Notes under the pieces: generated by a model
What the model saw: the letters and a program-made list of their open reading frames with translations, nothing else
Told to the model about the DNA's origin: nothing
The model's database searches: none
Position numbers and translations under genes: made by a program
Shown here: positions 43,868 through 53,155 of the stretch, one piece after another
How positions within the stretch are numbered: the first letter of the stretch is position 1
Layout: every line of letters begins with the position of its first letter
Assembly: GCF_051414115.1 (NCBI RefSeq)
Contig: NZ_JBLKNZ010000001.1
Coordinates: 620,001-684,000, forward strand
From: Halovenus marina
GTDB lineage: Archaea; Halobacteriota; Halobacteria; Halobacteriales; Haloarculaceae
DNA length: 64,000 nt
Direction: 5' to 3'

Positions 43868-44029
43868 ACCGCATCAACGGCCGATGCTGCCGATAACGGA
43901 TTTCACTATGTCCGTACCGAACAACACGTCCGGGCACGGATCTTCGCCTGTGTTCTGAGCGTGCTGTTGCTGGCAACGCTCAAACTGGAGTTGAAGAAAG
44001 CATGCATGCTCTGGGTGATGCTCGGATAG
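43868..44029 (+). pseudogene. Transposase C-terminal remnant
   Basis: A 53-codon open frame without a start reads NGFHYVRTEQHVRARIFACVLS and on to a stop at 44027. The pattern Y-x-R-T-E-x-x-V-R-A-R/H-I-F is the end of the catalytic domain in IS1634-type transposases. Nothing upstream continues it, so most of the element has been lost. It lies in the 572-bp gap between the kinase and hmgA. Confidence 0.6.
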
Positions 44030-44363
44030 TTGGGACATTTAGGTAGCCAAGCGGTCGTCAATCTTCGGCTGTCGCAGCTCTATGACTGCTGAAGTGCGCC
44101 CAGTATAAATGAGGTAGTGACGGTCAAGCATTCGCGCGAACGGAGTGAGCGCGATTCACTGAACGTGAGGCAAAGCCGAGCGTTCAGCCTTTTTAGCGTA
44201 GATTTTCCCGGGAGAGGTTCCCACAGCGAGCGAAGCGAGCAAGGAAACCCGACCGCGAAAAAGGTACTTTCGCAACCAGCGTATTCAGCCAGTTCCACGA
44301 TGAAAACCACTTGTTGAATCGTTCAATAACGCCCCCGTAACAGGCAATCGGCGATAGCAGTTC
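44030..44363. other. Gene-free interval with hairpins next to hmgA
   Basis: No gene is visible. It holds GC-rich purine-patterned stretches (CGAACGGAGTGAGCG and GCGAGCGAAGCGAGC) that are common between genes in haloarchaea, and the hairpin described at 44159. Confidence 0.45.
44159..44187 (+). terminator. Hairpin followed by T tract
   Basis: CTGAACG (44159-44165) pairs with CGTTCAG (44181-44187) around a 15-base loop, and CCTTTTTAG follows. This resembles an intrinsic-type terminator on the plus strand, though no plus-strand gene lies just upstream except the transposase remnant. Confidence 0.35.
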
Positions 44364-45575
44364 CTACCGTCCGAGTTCCTCGTGTGCGCTCGCGAGATGG
44401 CGCGAGCAGAAGGCCCCGATGAGCGAGAGTTCGCCAGCCAGCGCGCCGACGGCGATCACTTCGGCGAGCGCGTCGGCGTTGTCGCCGGGCGGGTCGCCGC
44501 CGCCGCCGACGCCGAGCATGTCGAGGGCTTCAGACTGTGTCGGGAGCGTCGTTCCGCCGCCGACGGTGCCGACTTCGAGCGAACTGAAGGAGATACTCGC
44601 GTAGAGGTCGCCGTCGCGGGTCTCCATGGTCGTGATTGCGTTTGCGCCCTCGACGACCTGCGCGGCGTCTTGCCCAGTTGCGAGAAAGACTGCGGCGACG
44701 GTGTTCGCTGCGTGGGCGTTGAAACCGAGACTTACGGCTTTCGCACTCCCGACCAGATTCTTTCGGGTGTTGCCCTCGACCATCGCCTCGGGGGTGGTGT
44801 CGAAGCGGTCCTCGACGGTATCGCGGTCGATCACCACGTCTGCGCTGACGGTTCGGCCCCGCCCCTCGATTGCGTTGATCGCCGCAGGCTTTTTGTCCGA
44901 ACAGAGGTTGCCCGAGAGTGCGACCAGTTCTGCCGGGGTTTCTCGCTCTACCAGTTCACTCGCCTCGCGGGTGGCGATGGTGGCCATGTTCATCCCCATC
45001 GCGTCCTTGGTGTCGTAGACAAAGCGGAGGAAGACGCTGTCACCGACGACGTAGGGATCGACCGCGAGCAACTCCCCGTGACTGGTCGTCGACTCCGCGG
45101 CCTCGCGTAATTTGTCAGTGTGACCCTCGACCCACTCGGTGACTGCTGCGGCCTCAGCGACGCCCGCGACGCGGAACACGGGGGCGCGTGTCATTCCGGA
45201 GTCGGTGACACGAGCGGTCGCACCGCCAGCGGCACGAATCGCTGAGAGACCGCGGTTGACGCTCGCGACGAGTGCACCCTCCGTGGTAGCCATCGGGAGG
45301 TAGTACTCGCCGTCTGCCGCGCCGCCGTCGACGGGGACGGGTCCGGCCACGCCCATCGGAATCTGTGCCCCGCCGACCATGTTCTCGATGTTCGCCTCGG
45401 CGTCGTCGGCCGCGAAGTCGTACGCCCCGACGGCCTCCAGGTTGACGTCGGTCTCTGCTTCAAGAAGCGCTCTGCGTGCGGCCGCGGCAGTCTCGGAGTC
45501 AGCGTGTGATTCGAGTTCGTACAGCCGTAACTCGCCCGCCCTGACGCGCTCTGCGAGTGCCGCTGGGTCAGTCAT
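44364..45575 (-). CDS. hmgA: Hydroxymethylglutaryl-CoA reductase (NADPH)
   Basis: A 403-residue enzyme making mevalonate, the committed step of archaeal isoprenoid lipid synthesis and the target of statins in haloarchaea. Motifs include GVAGPVPVDGG, the catalytic Glu in MATTEGALVASVNRG, and FVYDTKDAMGMNMATIA. CSDKKPAAINAIEGRG with the catalytic Lys, the GTVGGGTTLPTQ loop and the His near the C-terminus (SRHLASAHEELG) follow. It is the soluble class I type. ATG 45575 is used; the alternative is 3 codons upstream. Confidence 0.95.
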   Translation of the reverse strand: MTDPAALAERVRAGELRLYELESHADSETAAAARRALLEAETDVNLEAVGAYDFAADDAEANIENMVGGAQIPMGVAGPVPVDGGAADGEYYLPMATTEGALVASVNRGLSAIRAAGGATARVTDSGMTRAPVFRVAGVAEAAAVTEWVEGHTDKLREAAESTTSHGELLAVDPYVVGDSVFLRFVYDTKDAMGMNMATIATREASELVERETPAELVALSGNLCSDKKPAAINAIEGRGRTVSADVVIDRDTVEDRFDTTPEAMVEGNTRKNLVGSAKAVSLGFNAHAANTVAAVFLATGQDAAQVVEGANAITTMETRDGDLYASISFSSLEVGTVGGGTTLPTQSEALDMLGVGGGGDPPGDNADALAEVIAVGALAGELSLIGAFCSRHLASAHEELGR

Positions 45576-45675
45576 ACCCGGCACAACGGCGGCATCTCCC
45601 GTAAGCGCTCCGAACGAGACGGGCCCGCAGAATAATTGAAAAATCTACATGTGTGTCGAACCGGTAGGATTGCAC

Positions 45676-45879
45676 ATGACTGATGAATATATCGAACACG
45701 TCGACCAAACAGCACTCGGAACGATGGCCGTGATCGCTACGATGCCCGTCGTCATTTCTTGGGATACTGACGGATTTTCCGGCATTCAAGTGGTAACGTC
45801 CACTGCGATTACGTGGATCGTTGCGTTCTCTTCGGGTGTTCTCACACTGTGGTTCATCAATCGTCGCAAGGGTGAGTAA
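45676..45879 (+). CDS. Small two-span membrane protein
   Basis: A 67-residue protein with hydrophobic segments at about 13-28 and 40-58 and a basic end NRRKGE. No known family is recognised. It stands alone between hmgA (divergent) and a TrkA-like gene. ATG 45676 is chosen; TTGAAAAATC about 40 bases upstream is weakly promoter-like. Confidence 0.5.
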   Translation: MTDEYIEHVDQTALGTMAVIATMPVVISWDTDGFSGIQVVTSTAITWIVAFSSGVLTLWFINRRKGE

Positions 45880-46065
45880 TGGATAGTCAGCGTGCGGCAC
45901 TGGGATGCAATCGGTCAGTCTACAGTACACAATACTACAACTTTCTTCCAATTTAGCGGTATTTTAGTAATATTTTTCTCAAGATACGCAGTGATATTCT
46001 ATCAATAGCAATATCTGACGGTATATCGTTCATTTTTGTATCGAACGAACGTCTCTCTCTTTGTA

Positions 46066-46473
46066 ATGAACAGACATATCGTCCTCGTCGGTGGCGGCCG
46101 CGTTGGCCAGCACGTTGCCGAACAGCTTAGCCCCGCTCGGAATACGGTGACAATCGTCGAACGTGACCCGCAGAAATGTGACGAACTGGATGCAGATGCC
46201 AATCGAGTTATCGAGGGTGACGGAACCGACCTGCAGACGTTCGGCAGTGTTGATCTTTCTGCGGTGGACATCGTCGCTGCCCTCACGAACGACACGCGGA
46301 CGAACCTTACCGTCTGTGAACTGGCGAAAGACGGGAACCCGGACACTGTGACGCTGCTCCGGATCGCCAGAGACGGCGAGCAGGACTACGGCCACCGGTC
46401 GTTCGTCGACCACGTCGTCTATCCGGCGGCGGCGGGCGCAGCCGTCACCGTCGACCAGATCAGCGCTCTCTGA
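46066..46473 (+). CDS. TrkA-N (RCK) domain protein
   Basis: A 135-residue NAD-binding RCK_N domain: IVLVGGGRVGQHVAEQL gives the Rossmann GxGxxG, followed by VIEGDGTD and IVAALTNDTRTNL. Only the N-terminal domain is present, lacking the RCK_C part. Such single domains gate potassium uptake systems of Trk/Ktr type by binding NAD(H) or nucleotides. No transporter lies adjacent. It is convergent with the membrane protein at 46533. Confidence 0.85.
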   Translation: MNRHIVLVGGGRVGQHVAEQLSPARNTVTIVERDPQKCDELDADANRVIEGDGTDLQTFGSVDLSAVDIVAALTNDTRTNLTVCELAKDGNPDTVTLLRIARDGEQDYGHRSFVDHVVYPAAAGAAVTVDQISAL

Positions 46474-46532
46474 CGGTCTGATCGACGCGCTCTGACGATC
46501 TCCGGCCACGAGTGTCGGTGAGACACCTTCCC

Positions 46533-47408
46533 TCACAGCGCAACGGCGACGCCCATGAGCGACGCAAACAGGAGAATAAAGGCGACCAGCGCGTAGATCT
46601 TTCGGTACGACCGGCGGTAGCGACCGAGCAGTTCCTCCGGGGAGTGATCGCTCACGAGCGGCGGCACGTCATCAGGTTCTGCAAGTTGCAACGCTCCGTT
46701 CGGCGTCGACGACTCCCGAACAGCTCCCACAACAGTTACTGTCTGTCCATCCTCGATCGTTGCTTCCCGGAACCTGCGGGTCCCCTCTGGCGTTCGAAGC
46801 CGCGGCAGACTGGGGAGTAGCCGCGAGGTCGACTGGTCGCCCTCCAGTCCGACCCGCGAGCAGAGCCGTCGGGTCGGATCGGACAACTCCTCGCCGGGCA
46901 ACACACGTGTTTCGCTGTCGAAGCTGGCGATTTCGAGCCACAGCCCCTTCACGTCGAGCCCCTCGACCGGCATCATCCCGACACCGCTCAGCTGCAGTCG
47001 CTCGGTCCCCTCGATGCGGTCGTGCCGACTCCAGTCGGGGACGGCGACGTGCTGTCCGTCCCCCCGGACGTGAAAGCCCTCGGTGTCGACGCCGAGTGCT
47101 TCCTGTCCCCATGCATGCTTCACCCCGAGCGCGTCGTATCGGTGCAGACTGTGGATATCCCAGCCAGCCAGCAGGGCCGGGTCGGTCGAGAGTGGTGCAG
47201 AGATCGACCCACGCTCGTTCTCCGTGGCAGTACCGGTGACGAGCGCCGTCTCGCCCGGTGTCGCAGTTGCTGGCGTCTCGACCGGTCGCTCCCGGAACCG
47301 CCGATACCGCGTCCGGTGTTTCAGCCCTCGGTACAGAAGCGGTGAACTCAAAAGAAGGAGCACACCGGCGACTATCCCGCCGGAGAGCAGCCCTGCAACG
47401 AGTGACAT
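46533..47408 (-). CDS. Membrane protein with GIDE-like middle domain
   Basis: A 291-residue protein with a membrane helix at about 5-25 and another at about 270-290. Between them is a beta-rich domain with the ETALVTGTATENE, then the paired Ser/Pro stretches, resembling the GIDE domain of MULAN-type proteins. The function is unknown in archaea; it may bind lipids or proteins at the membrane. Confidence 0.65.
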   Translation of the reverse strand: MSLVAGLLSGGIVAGVLLLLSSPLLYRGLKHRTRYRRFRERPVETPATATPGETALVTGTATENERGSISAPLSTDPALLAGWDIHSLHRYDALGVKHAWGQEALGVDTEGFHVRGDGQHVAVPDWSRHDRIEGTERLQLSGVGMMPVEGLDVKGLWLEIASFDSETRVLPGEELSDPTRRLCSRVGLEGDQSTSRLLPSLPRLRTPEGTRRFREATIEDGQTVTVVGAVRESSTPNGALQLAEPDDVPPLVSDHSPEELLGRYRRSYRKIYALVAFILLFASLMGVAVAL

Positions 47409-47510
47409 TATCGGTGGCTGCAGTCACGAACGGATAACTGTTGTGAGAAGCCAAGACTGTCACACGGGTCGACACTCTTCGCCATCCTCACCGACTCGAC
47501 GATTTTGATG

Positions 47511-48467
47511 TTACGACTGTCGCTCGTGTGTACTCATCGTGATCGCACTCGCGAGTGCGCCCTTGACGACCACCTCGGCGCCGAACGTCGTTAGCTGGAT
47601 GTCGGGAACGTTGGACATGACCCGGCCGGGGATTTTCTCACGGACGCGTCCGATCACGTCGTCCGGATTGTGAAGTGCGACTGCGCCGCCGATGTAGATG
47701 ACGATGGGGGCGTAGGCGTGGATGATCATCGCGAGTCCCTGTGCGTTCCACTCCGCGACCCGGTCGATCACGGACTCGGCAAACGCGTCTGTTTCGACCG
47801 CGTCGAACACGTCCGCTGCGGTCAGGTCGGGCGAATCGATCGCGAGTTCGGTCCGTTCGCCGTCGTGGAGCAGTTTCGCGTACTTCGGGATGTTGTTCCC
47901 CGAGCAGTACGACTCCCAGTGGCCGCGGCTGCCACAGCCACACGGCATCGCCCCCTCCGGGTCGACGGTCATGTGGCCCACTTCTCCGGCGTTGCCGTCC
48001 CAACCCGAGATGAGTTGTCCGTCGACGATCACACCGGCACCGATACCCGACGAGATGGTGAGGTAGATCATGTTGTCGGGGTTCCGGTCTGCGTAGAATC
48101 GCTCGCCGATCGCCCCCGCGTTGGCGTCGTTGTGCAGCACGACGGGCCCCTCGATCAGGTTCTCGACCGGGCCGGTCAGGGGAATCTGGTCGATCGCGTC
48201 GGGGAGATTCGCCGGGTCGCGAACCACGCCAGCGGCCCCGTCGAGCGGCCCGAGCGACCCGATCCCCGCTGTTGCGATGTCAGTCGGCGCGATGCCAGCA
48301 TCCCGACAGGCGGCACGGAGCGCATCGAGGACGGCCTCGGTGATATCTATGCCTGACTCACCCTGCGGTGTCTTGCGCGTGTCGGACCCGTGGATGTGTC
48401 CTTCCTCGTCGCCGACGACCGCCCGGATGCTCGTCGCACCCAGATCAACGCCAGCATACCAGGCCAT
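47511..48467 (-). CDS. ROK-family sugar kinase (glucokinase-like)
   Basis: A 318-residue sugar kinase of the ROK family. ATP and sugar motifs are YAGVDLGATSIRAVVGD, LHNDANAGAIGE, and ISSGIGAGVIVDG with GWDGNAGEVGHM. The zinc site is CGCGSRGHWESYCSG with Cys and His ligands. It phosphorylates glucose or an amino sugar; ROK kinases also act on N-acetylglucosamine. It is a single gene, divergent from the efflux gene. ATG 48467 starts the first strand. Confidence 0.9.
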   Translation of the reverse strand: MAWYAGVDLGATSIRAVVGDEEGHIHGSDTRKTPQGESGIDITEAVLDALRAACRDAGIAPTDIATAGIGSLGPLDGAAGVVRDPANLPDAIDQIPLTGPVENLIEGPVVLHNDANAGAIGERFYADRNPDNMIYLTISSGIGAGVIVDGQLISGWDGNAGEVGHMTVDPEGAMPCGCGSRGHWESYCSGNNIPKYAKLLHDGERTELAIDSPDLTAADVFDAVETDAFAESVIDRVAEWNAQGLAMIIHAYAPIVIYIGGAVALHNPDDVIGRVREKIPGRVMSNVPDIQLTTFGAEVVVKGALASAITMSTHERQS

Positions 48468-48591
48468 AGATCGCAATTGGCGGGCGGCCTAATATAACGA
48501 CGGAATTCAAACGGTAGCACGGTGTTAGCGCCAGGACACCGCTGACAATCCGAAAACGTGAACACGGGTTCCGGCACACAGTACAGACAGT

Positions 48592-49563
48592 ATGGCATCG
48601 AGTCGATCGGTGGTGCTCGCGGCGCTTTTCGCCAACGGAGCCATCGCGATCATGAAGTTCGTCGGCTATCTCCTCACGCTGAGTCCGGCGATGCTGTCCG
48701 AGACGTATCACTCCATCTCCGATACTGCAAATCAGGTGTTTCTCCTCATCGGGATCCGCTACAGCGAGCGCTCGCGGACGGCTGAACACCCCTTTGGCTA
48801 CGGCAAAGCACAGTTTTTCTACTCGTTTCTCGTCTCCGTGCTCCTCTTTGGGATCGCTGGCTGGGAGTCAGCCAAACACGGGTTCAACGCCCTCCGACAT
48901 CCACACACTCCAGACCTGACCGACCCGACACTGTTTGGCGTCACCTTTCCGGGCGTCTGGGTCAACTACGCCGTCCTGATCGGGGCGATCATCTTCGAGA
49001 CCTATGCGCTGAAGAAGGCCCACGCCAACATGAGCCGTCAGATCGAGGAAAACAACTGGTCCGGGTTCCGGGAGGCGTTTCGCAAGACCAGCGACGTGAC
49101 CGTCCTGACCGCACTCACGGAGGACGCTATCGCGCTGAGCGGTGCCGGTATCGCACTGTTTGGAGTCTTTCTCACCCGAACGACTGGGAACCCGCTGTAC
49201 GATTCCGCTGCCGCCCTGTTGATCGGGATCATGTTGATGGGCTTTGCCATCGCACTCGCCTGGGAGAACAAGCGTCTCCTGCTCGGCGAGAGCCTCCCGA
49301 ACGACGAGGAAACTCGTCTCCGTGAACTCGTCGCCAGCCACGAGGGCGTCACTGAAATCGTCGACTTCCGCACGGTCTATTTCGGCCCCGAGAACGTGCT
49401 CGTGACCGCACACGTCGTGTTCGGTGACGGCGGCTCCACTGACGATATCGATGCGTACATCGCCGGTATCGAGGAGACGCTTCGCGAGGCGAACGGCGAC
49501 GTCAACAACGTCTACATCGAACCCGAACAACCGCGGTCTGATGGTGACAAGATGGTGTTCTGA
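48592..49563 (+). CDS. Cation diffusion facilitator (metal efflux)
   Basis: A 323-residue membrane transporter with six helices. Metal site A is seen in SETYHSISDTANQ (HxxxD), and a second HxxxD-like site follows in LTEDAIALSGAG. The C-terminal domain of about 80 residues has the ferredoxin-like cytoplasmic fold (VTEIVDFRTVYFGPENVLV). It exports zinc, iron or manganese in exchange for protons. The linker HPFGYGKAQF is typical of the family. Confidence 0.92.
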   Translation: MASSRSVVLAALFANGAIAIMKFVGYLLTLSPAMLSETYHSISDTANQVFLLIGIRYSERSRTAEHPFGYGKAQFFYSFLVSVLLFGIAGWESAKHGFNALRHPHTPDLTDPTLFGVTFPGVWVNYAVLIGAIIFETYALKKAHANMSRQIEENNWSGFREAFRKTSDVTVLTALTEDAIALSGAGIALFGVFLTRTTGNPLYDSAAALLIGIMLMGFAIALAWENKRLLLGESLPNDEETRLRELVASHEGVTEIVDFRTVYFGPENVLVTAHVVFGDGGSTDDIDAYIAGIEETLREANGDVNNVYIEPEQPRSDGDKMVF

Positions 49564-49605
49564 GGAAGCGATTGCACGCTCGGTGCTGCGGGCGAACCAC
49601 CGGAC

Positions 49606-50823
49606 TCACTCACGCGCGGGCGGCGGCGTGTACGTCGACAGATCGGTCTCCCGAAGGTCCACCTCGGAGCCAGTTTCCGCTGCCTTGTACGCTGCCATAC
49701 AGACCCGCAGGACGCGATACCCGTCGTCGAAGTCGAGCGTTCCGTTCTCGACGCGCCGGAACGCCTCGACTGCGTCGCGGTTCTCCGCGACGTACCCGCC
49801 CGTGACTGCGTCCGCGGCCGCGACTGGCATCCGACCGCTCGTTGCGGTCTGTTTCTCCGCCCAGCCCTCGCCCTCGCCAACTGCGTCCGAGAAGAACACA
49901 CTAGAAGAGGCTTCGTCTGCGACGACCTGCCCGGAGTACTCGGGGCCGAGCAACTCGATGGTTCGCCGGACGCCCGCACCCACGTAACACCACGACCCCG
50001 TGGCCTCCGAGACGAGGGGGTCGCCGTCTGCGCTCTCGTAGCGAACGGTCGCGCGGGCGTAGTCGTCTGCGGGATGTTCCTCGTAGTCGACGCCGTGTTC
50101 CTCGCGCAACTGGTCTGCGTACTCCTCGCGACTCCACTTCAGCGTCTCCGTGTCCGCCGACACCGAAATTGGGTCGAGGCCGCCGTCGGGCCGCTGTGGG
50201 TCCGCAAGCAGGACGTGATTGCCCGCGAGGGCGTGACAGAGCATGTCGGTGAGCGCGCCGCCGCCCTGCCGTCGACCGTCCCAGAACCACGCGGAGTGGG
50301 GGCCGCCGTGTTCGGCCTGTGCGCGAGCGAGATACGGCCGCCCGGCGTCGCGGCCGCGCTCCCAGAGCAACTCCCGCATCTTCCGGATGTCGGGTTCGTG
50401 AGGCCAGTTTTCGAGGTAGGCGTCGGGCAGGTCGACGGCGTCGAGACGCTCCCGAATTGTCTCCGCCTCCCGGAGATTGCGCGCGAGTGGCTTCTCGATG
50501 GCGACTCCCTGCAGGTCTGCGCCGTCCTCGACTGCGTCGACCACGGCGTCGATGACGTCGACCCGCGTGAAGTTCGGGCCGGTCACCCAGACGCCGTCCA
50601 CAGCAGGGTCGGCGGCGAGCGCGGCGACTTCGCCGTCGCCGTAGACGCTTGGGTCGCCCAGCCCCGACTCGCGACACTCCGCGGCGACCGCTGCAGCGGT
50701 CTCCCGGGTGCGGTTCTGGATCCCGGCGACGTGGACGTCCGGGATGTACTCGATGCTCGGAACGTGCGCTTCGCGGGTGATGAACCCACAACTCACGAAG
50801 CCGATGCCGAAGCTGTCGGACAT
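49606..50823 (-). CDS. Gfo/Idh/MocA-family oxidoreductase
   Basis: A 405-residue NAD(P)-dependent sugar dehydrogenase type enzyme. The Rossmann segment is IGFVSCGFITREAHVPSI, followed by VWVTGPNFTR, AIEKPLARNLREAETI (EKP motif) and a GGGALTDMLCHAL substrate segment. It acts on a sugar or cyclitol. It is third of a minus-strand group with an MFS transporter and a PIG-L deacetylase (49606-53020), so it likely handles the same sugar. Confidence 0.9.
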   Translation of the reverse strand: MSDSFGIGFVSCGFITREAHVPSIEYIPDVHVAGIQNRTRETAAAVAAECRESGLGDPSVYGDGEVAALAADPAVDGVWVTGPNFTRVDVIDAVVDAVEDGADLQGVAIEKPLARNLREAETIRERLDAVDLPDAYLENWPHEPDIRKMRELLWERGRDAGRPYLARAQAEHGGPHSAWFWDGRRQGGGALTDMLCHALAGNHVLLADPQRPDGGLDPISVSADTETLKWSREEYADQLREEHGVDYEEHPADDYARATVRYESADGDPLVSEATGSWCYVGAGVRRTIELLGPEYSGQVVADEASSSVFFSDAVGEGEGWAEKQTATSGRMPVAAADAVTGGYVAENRDAVEAFRRVENGTLDFDDGYRVLRVCMAAYKAAETGSEVDLRETDLSTYTPPPARE

Positions 50824-50883
50824 ACCTGAGAGGGGGATTTCCATCGGAATAGTTCCACCGGTCGTTCAGTCCGGGAAATTGAA

Positions 50884-52047
50884 TCATGCCTCGGGGTCGG
50901 CCGCCGCTTCGGGGGTCTGCAGGTCGGTTGCGATGAGCAATGAGATGACAGCGGTGACGATGCCGAGCGCGGCGAGGACGCCGAACGTCTCCTGTGCGCC
51001 CACGACGTCGAACAGCCGACCGACGACGAGTTCGCCCACAGCGCGGCCGGAACTCATCCCGCCGACGAACAGAAAGCTCTGAGCGGTCGATTTCAGCCCC
51101 TCCGGCGCGATACCGTGTGCGAGATTGACCGAGGCGAGGTTGAACAGCGCGTATCCCGCACCGAGCAGCACCTGTGCGAGAACGATCGGTGGGGCGCTGC
51201 CGCTGAGAAAGAGCACGAGATACGTCACCGTGTAGAGGACGCCAGCGATCGCCATCAGACGCCGGTAGGAGCCGCCGCGCCGGGCGATATAGAGAAAGGC
51301 GACGGCCTCCGCGACTGTCTTCACTAGCCACGCGACGCCGGTGATCCAGTCGGCGTGCCCGACTGCGCGGATGTACACCGAGAAGAAGGCGCCGGTCGCG
51401 GGGGTCATTACGCCCAGCGCGAACGCGGCCACGAGCACGAGCGTATACTGCTTGGTCAACAGCGGTCGGACGGTTTCGACGCTCAGGTCAGAGCCGAGCG
51501 CGTCGGGTTCGTCGACGGGAATGACGAAGAGTAGCGCCACGACCGCGGCCATCCCGATCGTATACGCGAAAAAGACGAGTTCGGTCTGGAAGACGCCGAC
51601 CAGATAGCCGAAGCCGAGTCCGGCGACGCCGAACGCGATCGACCCGTAGGCGCGCACCCCCTCGTAGGACAGCCCCGTCGTGAGCACGAGTGCGTTGGCG
51701 ATAGGCATCGCCGGAGCACGAAAGACCGCAAAGAGTACCGTTGCGACGAGGACGACCACGAGCGTGCTCGGAGCAGCGGGGGCGAACGGATAGATGAGCG
51801 CGGCGAGTCCAGCACCGATAGCCGAGATGAAGAGGATGAGCTTGCTGATCCCCTTCCAGTCAGCGACAAGTCCCCACACTGGCTGAGCGAGCATCGTAAA
51901 CAGCGGGAACATGAACCCGATGATCCCCATCTCGGTGCCGGAGAGACCGATCTCCTCGAAGAAGACGTTCCGAAACATGGCGTAGCCGCTGAAGGAGGCG
52001 AACATCACGAAGTAAAACAGCTTGAAGCCGCGCTGTTCGCTCAACAC
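50884..52047 (-). CDS. MFS transporter, probable sugar or nucleoside carrier
   Basis: A 387-residue transporter with about 12 membrane helices. The loop DWKGISK between helices 2 and 3 corresponds to motif A. It resembles oligosaccharide or nucleoside proton symporters of the MFS. GTG 52047 is chosen, giving LSEQRGFKLFYF before the first helix; an ATG at 52119 would add 24 residues with two cysteines and looks less likely. The oxidoreductase gene follows 60 bp on, and the PIG-L gene lies 142 bp upstream. Confidence 0.8.
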   Translation of the reverse strand: MLSEQRGFKLFYFVMFASFSGYAMFRNVFFEEIGLSGTEMGIIGFMFPLFTMLAQPVWGLVADWKGISKLILFISAIGAGLAALIYPFAPAAPSTLVVVLVATVLFAVFRAPAMPIANALVLTTGLSYEGVRAYGSIAFGVAGLGFGYLVGVFQTELVFFAYTIGMAAVVALLFVIPVDEPDALGSDLSVETVRPLLTKQYTLVLVAAFALGVMTPATGAFFSVYIRAVGHADWITGVAWLVKTVAEAVAFLYIARRGGSYRRLMAIAGVLYTVTYLVLFLSGSAPPIVLAQVLLGAGYALFNLASVNLAHGIAPEGLKSTAQSFLFVGGMSSGRAVGELVVGRLFDVVGAQETFGVLAALGIVTAVISLLIATDLQTPEAAADPEA

Positions 52048-52189
52048 GGGGGCGTACTCCCCCCACAGGCACCCGGAGATTCGACTGGCGGCGAACGCAT
52101 CGAAGTGTTCGCATCTCACGAGTGGCGTCCGTTAAGCGTTCCGATCGCCATCTGACGAAATCACGCCACAGCGCACTGAACGTTGGCGC

Positions 52190-53020
52190 TTAGAAGAAAA
52201 ACAGCTCGTCCATCACGTCGTCGGTCGCGGGCGCTCCGTACTCGGAAATCTCGACCGCTTCTGCGTGTTCGACCTGTGCGCCGCGCTCCTCTCCGTATCG
52301 CTCTTTGAGTTGGTCGCGGAACCGGTCGGCGACGTTGACCTCCGTGTTCTCGTTGAGGTGGCTGAGCCCCTCGTTTGCGAGCCACTGTTTGCGCTCGTCT
52401 TCGTCTTCGGGGACGGCGTCGAGTTCTCCGAAGGTGTAGGGGAGCCACTCGTACATCTGGGACTCGTGACAGTCGAGCGCGTCGATTTTCGTCTCCAGCA
52501 CGTCGCTCACGTCGAGCACGACGTCGGGTTCGAAGGCCGCTGGCTTCTGGAAGTGGTCAGCGACGTAGCCGAAGACGGGATTCGAGTCGAGTGCCGGAAC
52601 CTCCGGACAGGTGTTCGGGACGATGAGCGAGTACGCTGCATCCTGAATCAGTTGTGCGCAGTAGCGGTGGTCGGGGTGATAGTCGTAGGGTCGCGGACCC
52701 AAGACCAGATCCGGGTTGACCTCGCGGATGAACCCGATGAGCTTGTTTTTCGTTTCGAGATCTGGCTGAAGCTGCCCGTCGTCGATGTCGAACACCTCGT
52801 ACTCGATGCCGAGCAGGTCAGCGACAGCCTGCGTTTCCGCGACCCGTCGCTTTCCGATCTCCGCCCGGTCGAGTTCGTGGTGTCCGGCGTTGCCGTTTGT
52901 CATCGAGAGACAGGTCACGTCGTGACCTGCGTTTGCGTATTTCGCGGTGATGCCGCCGGTTTTGATCTCACAGTCGTCAGGATGTGCGCCGATCGAGAGT
53001 ACGTGGAGCGTATCCCCCAT
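52190..53020 (-). CDS. PIG-L family deacetylase
   Basis: A 276-residue zinc-dependent de-N-acetylase. The metal motif AHPDDCEIKTGG gives HPDD near the N-terminus, MTNGNAGHHELDR follows, and GPRPYDYHPDHRYC provides the third ligand His. Archaeal diacetylchitobiose deacetylases belong to this family and have this length, while bacterial relatives act in mycothiol or GlcNAc-PI paths. Context with a sugar transporter and sugar dehydrogenase supports work on an acetylated amino sugar. ATG 53020 is used. Confidence 0.88.
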   Translation of the reverse strand: MGDTLHVLSIGAHPDDCEIKTGGITAKYANAGHDVTCLSMTNGNAGHHELDRAEIGKRRVAETQAVADLLGIEYEVFDIDDGQLQPDLETKNKLIGFIREVNPDLVLGPRPYDYHPDHRYCAQLIQDAAYSLIVPNTCPEVPALDSNPVFGYVADHFQKPAAFEPDVVLDVSDVLETKIDALDCHESQMYEWLPYTFGELDAVPEDEDERKQWLANEGLSHLNENTEVNVADRFRDQLKERYGEERGAQVEHAEAVEISEYGAPATDDVMDELFFF

Positions 53021-53155
53021 ACCCCGATATTGCAAGCCGGTTAGGAAACGTTTGCGGTACCGGTCGTCAGAGCGAACAATCGGCGCTTCTGTCACGTCTG
53101 ACAGTCTCTATCTCGATTCCGCGGATTAAAGAGAACTCGGCCGCACTGTTTAACT

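Noticed and set aside
44117..44250. A possible intact insertion sequence around the transposase remnant
   Set aside because: No terminal inverted repeat pair or target duplication could be found around 43860-44300.
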